Of a DNA stretch of 64,000 bases, positions 7,735 to 18,100 are shown one piece after another. The stretch's first letter is position 1. Each line of letters begins with the position of its first letter. This DNA comes from Flavobacteriaceae bacterium PS02337. Its GTDB lineage: Bacteria > Bacteroidota > Bacteroidia > Flavobacteriales > Flavobacteriaceae. The translations under genes and the position numbers were made by a program. The stretch covers positions 124,001-188,000 of the forward strand of contig JASCOE010000003.1 of NCBI GenBank assembly GCA_029959285.1. The letters run 5' to 3'. Below the pieces are notes generated by a model. That model saw nothing but the letters and a program-made list of their open reading frames with translations. It was not told the DNA's origin and did no database searches.

Positions 7735-9534
7735 CTAATATTCCTTTTTCTTTTTAGCGTACCAATCTTGCATAATGTAGAATGCTTTCTTCTTTTCACC
7801 GTCATTTGAGATTAAACCTTTTCTGTTGTAACCGTCCTGAATGCCTGGAAGCAATCTTTTTGGCGATCTGAAATCAACTAGAATCCACGGACTAGTTCCG
7901 CTTAGATGTGGAATTTTTTCAATCATTTTTAAATTCTGAATGTATAAATATTCTTGATATTCCTCTGTCCAGCGTTCGTTTTTTTCTCCATGAAAACCTG
8001 CTTTAGCATCGCCTCCAAATTCAGAAACCACAATAGGTTTATTGTATTTCGATTTCCATGTTATTTTCTCAGCATCTTCTAAATTTCCGCCGTACCATCC
8101 CAAATATTGGTTGAAAGCCACAACATCTAAAACTTCACCAATCGGGTCATCAATTGTTTCTTTTTTTGTTAATAAAGCAGCGCTGATTAATCTGGTATTG
8201 TCTAATGATCTCGTGTGTGATGCTAAATTTTTAATGAAAGTATTTCGAGCTTCAGAAATTGGAGTTTCGTTTGCCATTGACCAAATAATAATACTCGCTC
8301 TGTTTTTATCTCTTGTAATAGAAGCTGTTAATTGATCTTCTGCATTTTGATACGTATTTTTATTGGTGAATTCAACTGTCCAATATACTGGAATTTCCTC
8401 CCAAACCATTATTCCCATTTTATCGGCTTCGCGAATAATGTTTTCATTGTGTGGATAATGTGCCAAACGAACATAATTACAGCCCAATTCTTTTGCCCAA
8501 TTTAGCAAACGCAAAGCATCTTCTTGAGAATTCGCGCGCCCGCCTTTTGCATTTTCTTCGTGAATGGAAATTCCGCGTAAAAAGATCGGTTTTCCGTTTA
8601 GTAGAATTTTATCTTCTTTCGTTTCAATAGTTCTAAAACCAATTTGATCTTTTAGTTTTTGTCCGTTAAAGTCAATAGTAACGTCGTATAATTTTGGATT
8701 TTCTGGCGACCAATATGAAATCTTTTTAGCTGGAATTTCAAAGTTTAAAATTCCTTGCGCATCTGCTTTTCCTTTAAAATTAATTTTTAATTCCGGAATC
8801 GAAATCGAAACATTATTTTGAGCTTGATCTAAATTATTGATTTTGATAAATCCTGAAATTGTATTTGTATTTCCTTTTTTAAGTTGAATGTTGTAATCTT
8901 CAACAAATGAAGCTTCTTCTTCAATTAAAGTCACATCACGTGTTATTCCGCCGTAATTCCACCAATCGGTATTTACAGTCGGAACATCTTCTTTGTGTCG
9001 CGTATTATCGACTTTTATAACCAAATAATTGTCTTTTGGTTGTACAATTGAAGTTACTTCATAATTAAAAGGTGTAAAACCGCCTTCATGTGTTCCGAGT
9101 TTTTTTCCATTCAAATAAACATCAGCTTTATAATTGATGGCTCCCAAATATAAAAAAAGACGCTTTTTGTCTTTTAAAGTATAATCGAAAGACTTTTTGA
9201 ACCAAACATTTCCTTCGTAATATTTTAGTTCAGCAATTTGAGAATTCCAATCGCTTGGAATTGTAATTGTAGGGGATTTATCAAAATCATATTCTACCAA
9301 TTCCTGTTTGTTTTGAGCGTGATAATTACTGAAAAAAGCTCCTTTTGCTGGTTTTGATTGTTTATCGTATTGATCCAAATGAAAGCTGTAAAAACCAGTT
9401 TGATACGGATCTACAATATAATTCCACGTGCCGTTTAATGAAGTTGTATTTCGGTTTGGAACGTTTGAAATTAAACCTTGCGATTGTACAATTGCAAACG
9501 ATGTTAATAATAGTAATGTTAGGATTTTTTTCAT
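7735..9534 (-). CDS. GH2 glycosidase, probable beta-glucuronidase
   Basis: A start at 9534 gives a normal signal peptide (MKKILTLLLLTSFAIVQSQ) and 599 residues; an in-frame ATG 48 bases upstream would add a charged leader that runs into an intergenic repeat. The three GH2 domains are seen: jelly-roll (about 25-200), immunoglobulin-like (200-290) and TIM barrel. The acid/base glutamate is in IIWSMANETP and the nucleophile in IVVSEFGGDAKAGFHG. The latter resembles the E. coli beta-glucuronidase segment, and a YNRKGL near the C terminus could be the N-x-K carboxylate-binding motif. It is the last gene of the uronate polysaccharide locus. Beta-galactosidase is the alternative. Confidence 0.8.
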   Translation of the reverse strand: MKKILTLLLLTSFAIVQSQGLISNVPNRNTTSLNGTWNYIVDPYQTGFYSFHLDQYDKQSKPAKGAFFSNYHAQNKQELVEYDFDKSPTITIPSDWNSQIAELKYYEGNVWFKKSFDYTLKDKKRLFLYLGAINYKADVYLNGKKLGTHEGGFTPFNYEVTSIVQPKDNYLVIKVDNTRHKEDVPTVNTDWWNYGGITRDVTLIEEEASFVEDYNIQLKKGNTNTISGFIKINNLDQAQNNVSISIPELKINFKGKADAQGILNFEIPAKKISYWSPENPKLYDVTIDFNGQKLKDQIGFRTIETKEDKILLNGKPIFLRGISIHEENAKGGRANSQEDALRLLNWAKELGCNYVRLAHYPHNENIIREADKMGIMVWEEIPVYWTVEFTNKNTYQNAEDQLTASITRDKNRASIIIWSMANETPISEARNTFIKNLASHTRSLDNTRLISAALLTKKETIDDPIGEVLDVVAFNQYLGWYGGNLEDAEKITWKSKYNKPIVVSEFGGDAKAGFHGEKNERWTEEYQEYLYIQNLKMIEKIPHLSGTSPWILVDFRSPKRLLPGIQDGYNRKGLISNDGEKKKAFYIMQDWYAKKKKEY

Positions 9535-9572
9535 TTTATAAAATTGTTTTTTATTGTAATCTGAAATATATT

Positions 9573-9657
9573 TTAACCGCAAAGGGCGCTAAGTTTTACG
9601 CAAAGTTCGCAAAGCTTTGTGTACCTTGCGAATTTCCCTTGCGAACTTTGCGGTTAA
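9573..9657. repeat. Inverted repeat of the gcaaag family between the GH2 genes
   Basis: TTAACCGCAAAG (9573-9584) is the reverse complement of CTTTGCGGTTAA (9646-9657), with further cgcaaagttcgcaaag and cttgcgaactttgcgg pairing inside. The element fills most of the gap between the two GH2 genes. Confidence 0.8.
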
Positions 9658-9662
9658 GTAAA

Positions 9663-12071
9663 TTAAGGTTCAATCTTCAAATATTCACCTTTAAAACTCT
9701 GATTTAAAGCCGTCATTTCAATCGGATTATTAGAACCATCAGGAATAACTTCAATAGAAGCTTTTCCGTTTGCCATTTTTATGGATTCACTTCCTGTTGG
9801 AGTTCCTTGATTTTTTAAGGTTTTGCCTCCTTTTAGACATTGAAAATAAACACTTTCTTCATAATCTAAACAACGCAAATTGTTATTGTCAATCGCAATT
9901 GCAGTTACCAAATAGTTGCCATTTTTTAATTTTTCTGATGAAAGTTGTAATGACGAAGCAGTATCATTTTTATTAAAACGATAATTTACTTTTAATGTAT
10001 CAGAGACCGTTTTGCCTTCTTTTGTTTTTCCAACTGCAATTAAAATATTTTCCCCTTTTGAAAAATTCACATCCCAAGTTAGACCATTTGCAGGATAAAG
10101 AGAAAGATTTCGCTGTTTTTCTCCAAGCGATTTTCCGTTGTGAGATAAAGTTACTTTTTCACAATTACTAAAAACACTAATGGTTCTCGGCGTATTTTCT
10201 GGACCTTGACGTTCTGTCCAAGTATGCGATTCGATATACGTAAAAGGCTCTTTTGCCCAATAACTTTTAAAAACATAATACGCATCTTTTGGAACTCCGT
10301 TACGGTCAGTAAGTCCTTTTTGATTCATATACGGAATATCATCTTCTGGACGCAATGGCGTTGCAAAATCCTTAAATGCCCATTGAATATTTCCCACAAA
10401 CGTTGGATCATTCTCAGAGATATGCAAATGCCAGTCAAATAAATCGACGATATAATTTTCGCTCCAATCGCCAATTTGAGCAATATTCGCGACTTTAGTC
10501 TGTACAATTGCTTCTTCCCAACCTTCGGCTTTTATCACATTTTCGCCAGTTATCGGATTTTCACTGTGACGTCCAACGTGACTGTCTCCGCCATATTCAG
10601 CATGAATAAAATGTTTGTATTCTTTTTTATAAACATCAATTGCTTTTTGATAACTTTTGTAACTTCCAGAATACCAGCCCGACCAAATAGAAGGGGAGAA
10701 AACATCGACAATATGAGAACCTTCATAATACTTTCTAATCGCCGTTTTTCTCGTCGGATCGAGTTTATGCGCTATATCATTTAATTCGCTTAAAAAGGCA
10801 TTTGTTCTTTCTGCATTATCTCCATCAGGAAAATCAGGAAGCCAGTTCATTTCATTTCCTAAAGACCAGATAATTATACTCGGATGATTGTAATTTTGGT
10901 TGATGATTTCTTTAAGCATGTTTTTAGTATTCGTCTGCCAAAGTTCACCGCCAATTCCGCCTCGGCACCAAGGAAGTTCGTCCCAAACCAACAAACCTAA
11001 TTCGTCGCAAGCTTTGTAAACTTCTGGATCTTGTGGATAATGTGCTAATCGAACAAAATTGGCGCCCATATCTTTTATCGATTTCATGTCCGCCCAATGT
11101 TGTTCGTTGCTCATTGCGGCACCAACTCCAGCTTGTTCTTCATGACGATGTGTTCCGCGAAGCAGTAAACGTTTTCCGTTAAGGTAAAACGGACCATGAT
11201 CTTTAAATTCAAACCATCTAAAACCTACTTTTTCCGAAACACTGTCTTTAATTTGATTTTTTTCAGATAAAGAAGCGGTTAGTTTATATAAATTAGGTTT
11301 TTCGGTATCCCAAAGTTCTGGGTTTTTAATATTTTCGAAAGTGATTGTTGAAGTTTTATCGGAAACTGAAATCGTTTTGCTCGCTACTTTTTTCCCTTTC
11401 GGATTTTTTAAAGTTACGGTTAACGATAAATCTTTAGAATTCTCAGGATCTACAATTGAAGAAACGATTTGTACCGAAGCTTTCTTAGCCGAAACTTCTG
11501 GCGTAGTAATTTTTATATTTTCGATATATTTTTTGTATTTCGAAATCAGCCAAACATCACGCGTAATTCCTCCATAAATAAAAAAATCACTTTTTTGAGA
11601 CGGAATAATTTCGATGTCGTAACTATTATCAACACGAACAAAAATATCGTTGTTTCCTTCTTTAATTAAATTAGTAATATCAACCGAAAAACCAATATAA
11701 CCACCAATATGAGAGCCAGCTTCTTTGCCATTCACATACACTTTAGTCGTTACATTTGAGCCTTCAAAATATAAAGAATAAACCTGATTAGGATCTATTT
11801 TTGGAATATTGATTTTCTTTTGATACCAACTTGCATCACGTCTATAACCCGGATTTAAATCGGTAGCATCTTCGGCATTCCAAGTATGAGGCAAGTTTAA
11901 AGTAATCCAGTTTGAAGCTTTTTGTGCTTCGTTGAGATTTGAAGTATGATTTTCTAAATAAAGCCAATTGTCATTAATGTTCATTTTTGTCTGAGCAAAA
12001 CTGCTGCTCAGACAAATTTGAAACAAAACAAAAAGCGCAAAAATTGAAAAAGTTTTATTCGGTTTATTCAT
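9663..12071 (-). CDS. GH2 beta-galactosidase-type glycosidase, large form
   Basis: This is an 802-residue secreted enzyme with signal peptide MNKPNKTFSIFALFVLFQIC. The N-terminal sugar-binding domain (NLPHTWNAEDATDLNPGYRR), immunoglobulin-like domain and TIM barrel are in order. The acid/base glutamate lies in IIIWSLGNEMNWLPDF and the nucleophile in FIHAEYGGDSHVGRHS. A C-terminal extension with ISVFSNCEKVTLSHNGKSLG is an extra beta domain of the DUF4982 kind, common in longer Bacteroidetes GH2 enzymes. It probably removes terminal galactose or uronic acid side groups in the periplasm. Exact specificity cannot be read: NQKGL near the barrel end resembles the glucuronidase N-x-K motif too. Confidence 0.82.
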   Translation of the reverse strand: MNKPNKTFSIFALFVLFQICLSSSFAQTKMNINDNWLYLENHTSNLNEAQKASNWITLNLPHTWNAEDATDLNPGYRRDASWYQKKINIPKIDPNQVYSLYFEGSNVTTKVYVNGKEAGSHIGGYIGFSVDITNLIKEGNNDIFVRVDNSYDIEIIPSQKSDFFIYGGITRDVWLISKYKKYIENIKITTPEVSAKKASVQIVSSIVDPENSKDLSLTVTLKNPKGKKVASKTISVSDKTSTITFENIKNPELWDTEKPNLYKLTASLSEKNQIKDSVSEKVGFRWFEFKDHGPFYLNGKRLLLRGTHRHEEQAGVGAAMSNEQHWADMKSIKDMGANFVRLAHYPQDPEVYKACDELGLLVWDELPWCRGGIGGELWQTNTKNMLKEIINQNYNHPSIIIWSLGNEMNWLPDFPDGDNAERTNAFLSELNDIAHKLDPTRKTAIRKYYEGSHIVDVFSPSIWSGWYSGSYKSYQKAIDVYKKEYKHFIHAEYGGDSHVGRHSENPITGENVIKAEGWEEAIVQTKVANIAQIGDWSENYIVDLFDWHLHISENDPTFVGNIQWAFKDFATPLRPEDDIPYMNQKGLTDRNGVPKDAYYVFKSYWAKEPFTYIESHTWTERQGPENTPRTISVFSNCEKVTLSHNGKSLGEKQRNLSLYPANGLTWDVNFSKGENILIAVGKTKEGKTVSDTLKVNYRFNKNDTASSLQLSSEKLKNGNYLVTAIAIDNNNLRCLDYEESVYFQCLKGGKTLKNQGTPTGSESIKMANGKASIEVIPDGSNNPIEMTALNQSFKGEYLKIEP

Positions 12072-12170
12072 AGTTACAAAGGTTCATAGTTACAAAGGTT
12101 CATAGGTTTTTCTGGCTCAAAAGTTCAAAGATTCAAAACCTTTGTTACTTTGAACCTTTGAGCCTTTGTA
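12072..12170. repeat. Inverted and direct repeats of acaaaggttcat type overlapping the GH88 3' end
   Basis: Two direct copies of AGTTACAAAGGTTCAT lie at about 12072-12102. A complementary stretch with CCTTTGTTACTTTGAACC lies at about 12138-12156 and continues into the GH88 gene, where it encodes the last residues of that protein. The element fills the gap between the GH2 and GH88 genes. Confidence 0.7.
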
Positions 12171-13335
12171 CCTTTATTAATGCTTCCAAAAAATAATAAT
12201 CAGCATAGATTATTGGTTCGTCAATTTCATCATGTTTCGGCCAGTTTCCTGTGCTGTGATTGAATAGAAAAGGCGCCTTAATTTTGGTATCTAAAATATA
12301 TTTATCGGTTTGTACCGAAGCCATTAGTTTATCGGCAAAAGCCAAATAACTTTCATTTTTGGTATACGTATACAATTCGTATAATCCTGATGCCATAACC
12401 ATTGCGGCAGAAACATCTCTAGGCGAATTTGGAATACTCGGATCTTTAAAATCCCAATACGGAATTCCGTCTTCTGGCAGATTTTTATTCGTCATAAAAA
12501 ATTGTGCTGTTGCTTCGGCTTGTTTTAAATAAGCAGGATCTTTTGTGTATCGGTACGACATTGTAAATCCGTAAACGGCCCAGCCTTGACCGCGCGCCCA
12601 AACCGAATCATCATTATAACCTTGCAAAGTAGTTTTCTTTCTAACTTCGCCTGTATTCGGATTATAATCGATAACATGATAGCAAGAATTATCTGCTCTA
12701 AATTGATTTTTTAAAGTGGTATTGGCGTGCTGAATCGCAACGTCACGGTATTTTGGATTTCCTGAAATTTTTGAAGCTTCAAAAAGCAATTCCAGATTCA
12801 TCATATTGTCAATGATAACTGGATAATCCCAAATTTCTTTGTTGAAATCCCAAGAACGAATCGAACCCACTTTTGGATTAAATCTGGTGCATAAAGTTTC
12901 TGCGCCTTTTACAATTACGGCTTCGTATTCTTTTTTGTTTTCCACTTTCAGCGCTTCTCCAAAACTGCAAAACACTTTAAAACCTACGTCATGTGAATTG
13001 CTGTTAACGCTTTCTTTTTTGCTGAAAGGAGTCCATTTTTGAGCTTGTTCTTTATATTTTGAATCGCCTGTGATTCGATACAGTTGCCAAAGATTTCCCG
13101 CAAAAAAACCGCTTGTCCAATCTCGCGACGGCACTTTGCGAATTTCAATCGTTTTGACATTCATACTTCTCGGCATTGACATAGAATCAACGGGATAATC
13201 GAGCAACATTTTGTAACGGGTTTCCAGAAGATTATTTGTTGCTGCTGTGCTTTTTGTTTGAGGATTAATCCCAGATTTGCACGCTGTAATAAGCGATGCA
13301 AACCCAAGGATTAAAATGAAACTAACTTTCTTCAT
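12145..13335 (-). CDS. GH88 unsaturated glucuronyl hydrolase, lipoprotein
   Basis: GH88 enzymes remove the 4,5-unsaturated uronic acid left at the non-reducing end by a polysaccharide lyase. The 396-residue protein has a lipobox ending at Cys19 (GFASLITAC), so it is membrane anchored. Key segments are DWTSGFFAGNLWQLY, HDVGFKVFCSFGEAL (Asp116, matching the catalytic Asp region), IIDNMMNLELLF (Asp176), SVWARGQGWAVYGF and DVSAAMVMASGLYEL. GH105 is related, but the HDVGF and WARGQGW pattern fits GH88. The C-terminal tail KVQRLKGSK is encoded by an intergenic repeat. Its presence implies that a lyase acts upstream; the beta-helix protein at 22618-24246 is the candidate. Confidence 0.85.
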   Translation of the reverse strand: MKKVSFILILGFASLITACKSGINPQTKSTAATNNLLETRYKMLLDYPVDSMSMPRSMNVKTIEIRKVPSRDWTSGFFAGNLWQLYRITGDSKYKEQAQKWTPFSKKESVNSNSHDVGFKVFCSFGEALKVENKKEYEAVIVKGAETLCTRFNPKVGSIRSWDFNKEIWDYPVIIDNMMNLELLFEASKISGNPKYRDVAIQHANTTLKNQFRADNSCYHVIDYNPNTGEVRKKTTLQGYNDDSVWARGQGWAVYGFTMSYRYTKDPAYLKQAEATAQFFMTNKNLPEDGIPYWDFKDPSIPNSPRDVSAAMVMASGLYELYTYTKNESYLAFADKLMASVQTDKYILDTKIKAPFLFNHSTGNWPKHDEIDEPIIYADYYFLEALIKVQRLKGSK

Positions 13336-13419
13336 ACTACTAATTAATCAAATTTTTAGTTTCTAAAACTATGTTTAGACGCGGATTCGTTCAATCCACG
13401 TTCATTAATATTCACTAAA

Positions 13420-14940
13420 TTAATAACCAGGATTATTTGGTTTTAAATTTGGGTTAATAGCCAATTCTGTTCCGGGAAGAGGCCACAAATAATCTTTGTT
13501 AGGGTCAAAATTGGCGTGCGGTTCTAAACCAGCTGGACCAAATACTGTTGGACCCATTTTAAGTCTTTTGATATCGTACCATCTGATGTATTCGAAAGCT
13601 AATTCTAATCTTCTTTCATCAATAACCATTTTTCTAAAATCGGCTTGAGAAAGTCCCGGAGTTACATTTGCAGGAAAAGAAACCAATTTTCCAGCTTTGT
13701 TTCTTGCTCTTGCACGAACACGATTTACATAACAGTCGGCTTCTGAAGTTCCTGGAGTGATTTCGTTTAAAGCTTCAGCAGCAGTCAATAAAACTTCTGC
13801 AAAACGCATGGTAATATAATTGTGTTGAGAAGTTCTTCCGTTGGCACCAGCTTTTCCCGGAAAACGGAAATATTTTGCAATATGCGGACGCGGCGCTTTT
13901 TCATTATCACTTGAAGGAAAAACTTGCAAAGAACCTCCTGGCCCCGTTTTCTTTCTAATAATTGTATCAAAACTTACGGCTCTTCTGTAATCTCGCTGAT
14001 CCCAAGTGTTGAAAACTTTTAGTGAAGGAACAGCAACCGAAAATCCTTGTCCGTAACTGTAACTGTCATCTTTTAATGAACCTGTAAAAAATGCCGTGTA
14101 ATCTTGACCGTAATTTCCTGAAGTTAAGTTGTTAAAGTCAATTGTAAAAAGAGGTTCTTTTAATGTAGCAGTTTTATTGGCATTAAATAAATCCTGAAAA
14201 TCGGCATCTAAACCTAAACCAAATTTAGCTTCATTTGTAATAACATATTTTGCTTCATCGTATGCTTTTTGATATTGACCTAAAGTCAGATAAACTGAAG
14301 CTAAATATCCTGCAGCTGTACCTTTTCCTGGAACTGCTTTTACTTTTGGTTTATCTTCTAACCATTGTTTTGCAAATTCTAAATCGGCAATAATTTTAGG
14401 ATAAACGTCGGCTTCTTTAGTTTTACTAATGGTATTCACCTGATTAACATCATTTACAATAAAATCGATATACGGAATATCTCCAAAAAGACGAACCAAA
14501 TGATAATATGTAAATGCTCTAGCAAAATACGCCTGAGCCACAATTGCATTTACTTTTGCTGGATCTCCAGGTGTTTTTTTAGCACCTTCAATGGCTTGAT
14601 TTGCCGCAGTGATGATAACATACGATTGTGGCCAAAAGTTCGCTACAAGCGCGTTTGTGTCATTCATACTCATATCATTTACGTCGATACGCGCGGCTTG
14701 TGTGGTTCTGTCTCCAATGTCAGACATATCGTCGCGAAGCATTAGGGCAATTGTAAATTCTCTTCCCCAATAATTATTGTGTGCGATGTTGGCAAAAGCT
14801 CCATTTACAGCAGCTTGAAGATCGTCTGTGTTGTTAAAGAAGTTTTCTGGGCGAATAACGCCTACGGGTTTTTCTTCCAGATCAGAACAGCTGAAAAAAG
14901 CAAGTGTTCCGAATAAAATAAAGGCTATATATTTTTTCAT
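13420..14940 (-). CDS. SusD/RagB-type glycan-binding lipoprotein
   Basis: The 506-residue outer-membrane lipoprotein has the lipobox LAFFSC with Cys18, followed by SDLEEKPVGVI. Tetratricopeptide-like helices and the C-terminal FAEVLLTAAEALNEI and RRLELAFEYIRWYDIKR segments are SusD hallmarks. It caps the SusC transporter next to it and presents oligosaccharide at the cell surface. It lies 191 bases downstream of susC on the same strand, with an inverted repeat between them. The enzymes that follow (GH88, GH2, GH2) appear to be in the same transcription unit. Confidence 0.93.
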   Translation of the reverse strand: MKKYIAFILFGTLAFFSCSDLEEKPVGVIRPENFFNNTDDLQAAVNGAFANIAHNNYWGREFTIALMLRDDMSDIGDRTTQAARIDVNDMSMNDTNALVANFWPQSYVIITAANQAIEGAKKTPGDPAKVNAIVAQAYFARAFTYYHLVRLFGDIPYIDFIVNDVNQVNTISKTKEADVYPKIIADLEFAKQWLEDKPKVKAVPGKGTAAGYLASVYLTLGQYQKAYDEAKYVITNEAKFGLGLDADFQDLFNANKTATLKEPLFTIDFNNLTSGNYGQDYTAFFTGSLKDDSYSYGQGFSVAVPSLKVFNTWDQRDYRRAVSFDTIIRKKTGPGGSLQVFPSSDNEKAPRPHIAKYFRFPGKAGANGRTSQHNYITMRFAEVLLTAAEALNEITPGTSEADCYVNRVRARARNKAGKLVSFPANVTPGLSQADFRKMVIDERRLELAFEYIRWYDIKRLKMGPTVFGPAGLEPHANFDPNKDYLWPLPGTELAINPNLKPNNPGY

Positions 14941-14973
14941 AATATTATTTTTTTGGTATTAGTGAATAATTTA

Positions 14974-15116
14974 ACACATAGAAACATAGCTTTTAGGAGG
15001 GATTAATAAGGCGTTTCACTTGCATTAATAATCATAGCGATTTGCGTGTAGCTATGTGTAAAAAACTAGTTTTTTAAATTTCATTCTTCTGAAAAAAAAA
15101 CTATGTTTCTATGTGT
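14974..15116. repeat. Inverted repeat acacatagaaacatag between susD and susC
   Basis: Arms 14974-14989 (ACACATAGAAACATAG) and 15101-15116 (CTATGTTTCTATGTGT) are perfect reverse complements 111 bases apart. The transcript between susC and susD could fold into a long hairpin, which might affect the relative level of the two proteins. Confidence 0.8.
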
Positions 15117-15131
15117 TTAATATTATTTGGA

Positions 15132-18100
15132 CTAAAATTTTACGTTTAAACCCACTGTAAATGTTCTTACATTTGGATAACCTCCATAATCCAATCCTAA
15201 ATTGGTATTACTTCTTGAGTTCGTATCGTTTAAGTAGTTTGTTTCAGGATCTGTACCTGGGTAATCTGTAATAGTCCAAAGGTTTTGCGCGCTGATATAA
15301 AAACGAACTTTATTTAATCCCATTTTCGAAACAAATTTTTCATCTAAACTATATCCTAAAGAGATGTTTTTCAAACGAATGTAACTTCCATCATAAACAA
15401 ATCTTGACGTGATTCTTTTTGTTCTAGCCGCATTTGCAGGAACATTTGTATCTGTATTTGTTGGCGTCCACGCGTCTAAAACTTCTGTTGTGGCATTGTT
15501 ATTTCCTGAAGCCAATTCCATCAAAGTATAATTCAGGATTTGATTGCCTTGTGAACCTTGGAAGAAAATATTCAAATCCAGATTTTTATAAGTGAAATCA
15601 TTATTAAATCCGAAGATAAAATCTGGATTTGGATTTCCGATAATGGTTTTGTCTTGAGAATCTAATTTCCCGTCACCATTTACATCTCTGAATTTTTCGC
15701 CTCCCGCAACAGTTTCAAAATTTCCTGGTAAAACGGTTTCTCCTTGCTGAATTACACCATCGTAAATAAATCCGAAGAAAGAACCAACAGGTTGTCCAAT
15801 TCTTAAAATCTGAGATTCAGTTGCTAAGAAATGTCCTGGAGCAGAATTGATTAAAAGATCTTTATTGTCGGCTAATTTTAAAACTTTATTTTTGTTTGAA
15901 GAAATATTAAAGCTTGTTGACCAAGTAAAATCGGAACCAATAAAGTTTTTAGTATTAATTCCTAATTCCCAACCTTTATTTTCTAATTCGCCCACATTTT
16001 GAAGCTGAGAAGCAATTCCAGAAACTCCAGGAAGCGGTCTGTTGAACAATAAATCTTTGGTAATTGTTTTATAATAATCTGCTGTAATGCTGATTCTGTT
16101 ATCAAACAAACCTAAATCAATTCCGTAATCTTGTTGGTATGAAGTTTCCCATTTCAAATTCGGATTATCCAAAGATGTCAACTGAACTGCATTTACAATC
16201 ACGTCGCCGCTTACATCATAAATTTCAGAAAATCTAGAAAGCGTAGAGTAGGCGCCAATCGACGGATTTCCTGTTGCTCCATAACTGGCTCTTAATTTTA
16301 AGTTTGAAACTGTTTTGCTGTCTTTTAAGAAATTTTCTTTACTAATATTCCATCCAATTGCACCAGAAGGAAAAGTTCCGTATTTGTAGTTTTTACTAAA
16401 GCTTGAAGAACCATCTCGTCTCGCTGTAAACGTTAGTAAATATTTGTCATCATAATCAAAATTCAACCTTCCAAAAGCAGAAATCAATTCAGTTTCAGAT
16501 AAATTTGAATCTGGTTTTAAGAATACCGTTCCAGCGCCGAGATTTCTATATGAATTTGTATTTGTTAAAAATCCTCTTGAAGCCGCGTACGAACTTTCGT
16601 TTTTGTTTTTTTGGTATGAATATCCAGCCAAAACCGTTAACATTCCTTTTTCGATAATTTCACGTTTGAATGTCAAATAATTCTCTGTCAAGAAAGAAGA
16701 AAATCTTGTGTTGTTTACAGAAGCTTCTCCTTTAATGTTTTTTCCTGCAATTAAAGTGGAAGGAATAAATCTTCCCGTTTGCGAATTACTGTCAGTTAAA
16801 CCTAAAGTAGTTTTAAAATCTAAATCTTTTGTGATTTGATATTGCGCAAAGAAATTATTTCGGTTTACGATAGAAACGGTTTCTAGAATATTTTCCATCG
16901 CAGTTGCGTACGGATTGTCGATATCATCTCCAATTGGAGCTGTTGTCGTGTAAGTTCCGTCTGCGTTGTAAATTCCTTTGTCAGGCATAAAACGATATGC
17001 AGCGGCAATTACACCCGCAGCTCCAGTTCCTCCAGCTCCAGTCTGACTGATAATTCCTTCTTTGTTTTGTTTGCTTGTAAAGTTGTTTAAACCGACTTTC
17101 AATTTCGGAGTTAAATTTGCTTCAAGATTGGCTACAATAGTGTATTTGTCAATTCCCGAATTAATTACAACTCCATCTTGATTAAAATAAGTTCCCGATA
17201 CATAATATTTTACGTCTTCTGAACCGCCAGAAAATGATAATTGCGTATTCGAAATCATTCCATCACGATAAATAATATCTTGCCAATCTGAATTTGCAGG
17301 ACCTTGCGTATGCGTTGTAAAACTTTTTCTATAAGCCGCAAACTGATCAGCATTTAATAAATGCAATTTGTTGTTTACAGACTGTATAGAAGTCGAATTA
17401 CTGAATTCAATTACTGGTTTTCCTGGTTTTCCTTTTTTAGTTGTAACCATAATAACTCCGTTTGAACCTCGAGATCCGTAAATTGCAGTTGCCGAAGCAT
17501 CTTTTAAAACTTCAATAGAAGCAATATCCTGAGGCGCTGGCATAGAAACTCCCGCAAAACCGTCAACTACAATAAGTGCATCTCCGCTGGCATTGATAGA
17601 AGTTCCTCCACGAACTCTAATTTTTACAGGCGCGCCTGGCTCGCCACCGTTATTGGTCATTACAGAAACACCCGCCGCACGACCTTGTAAAGCTTGTTCT
17701 GCATTTAAAAGCGGATAAGCGGTCAATTCTTTCGCCGTTACAGAAGACACAGAACCTGTAATGTCGCTCTTTTTACGCGTTCCGTAACCCACAACGATTA
17801 CTTCATCAAGCGCTTTTGTGTCTGGTTTTAAACTTACGTTAATCACAGTTTTGTTTCCAACTGGAATTTCAATCGTTTGAAATCCGACGAAATTAAAAAC
17901 CAAAACGGCATTTTTTTCTCCAACAATTACACTGTAATTTCCATCCATATCAGTAGAACCTCCAACCGAAGAATTTTTGATATAAACATTAGCACCAGGA
18001 AGTCCGAGTAAATCTTCGCTAGAAGTTACTTTTCCGGTAACTTTTCGTTCCTGTGCATTCATCATGATATTTACTAATAAAAAAGAAATTAGTAAACACC

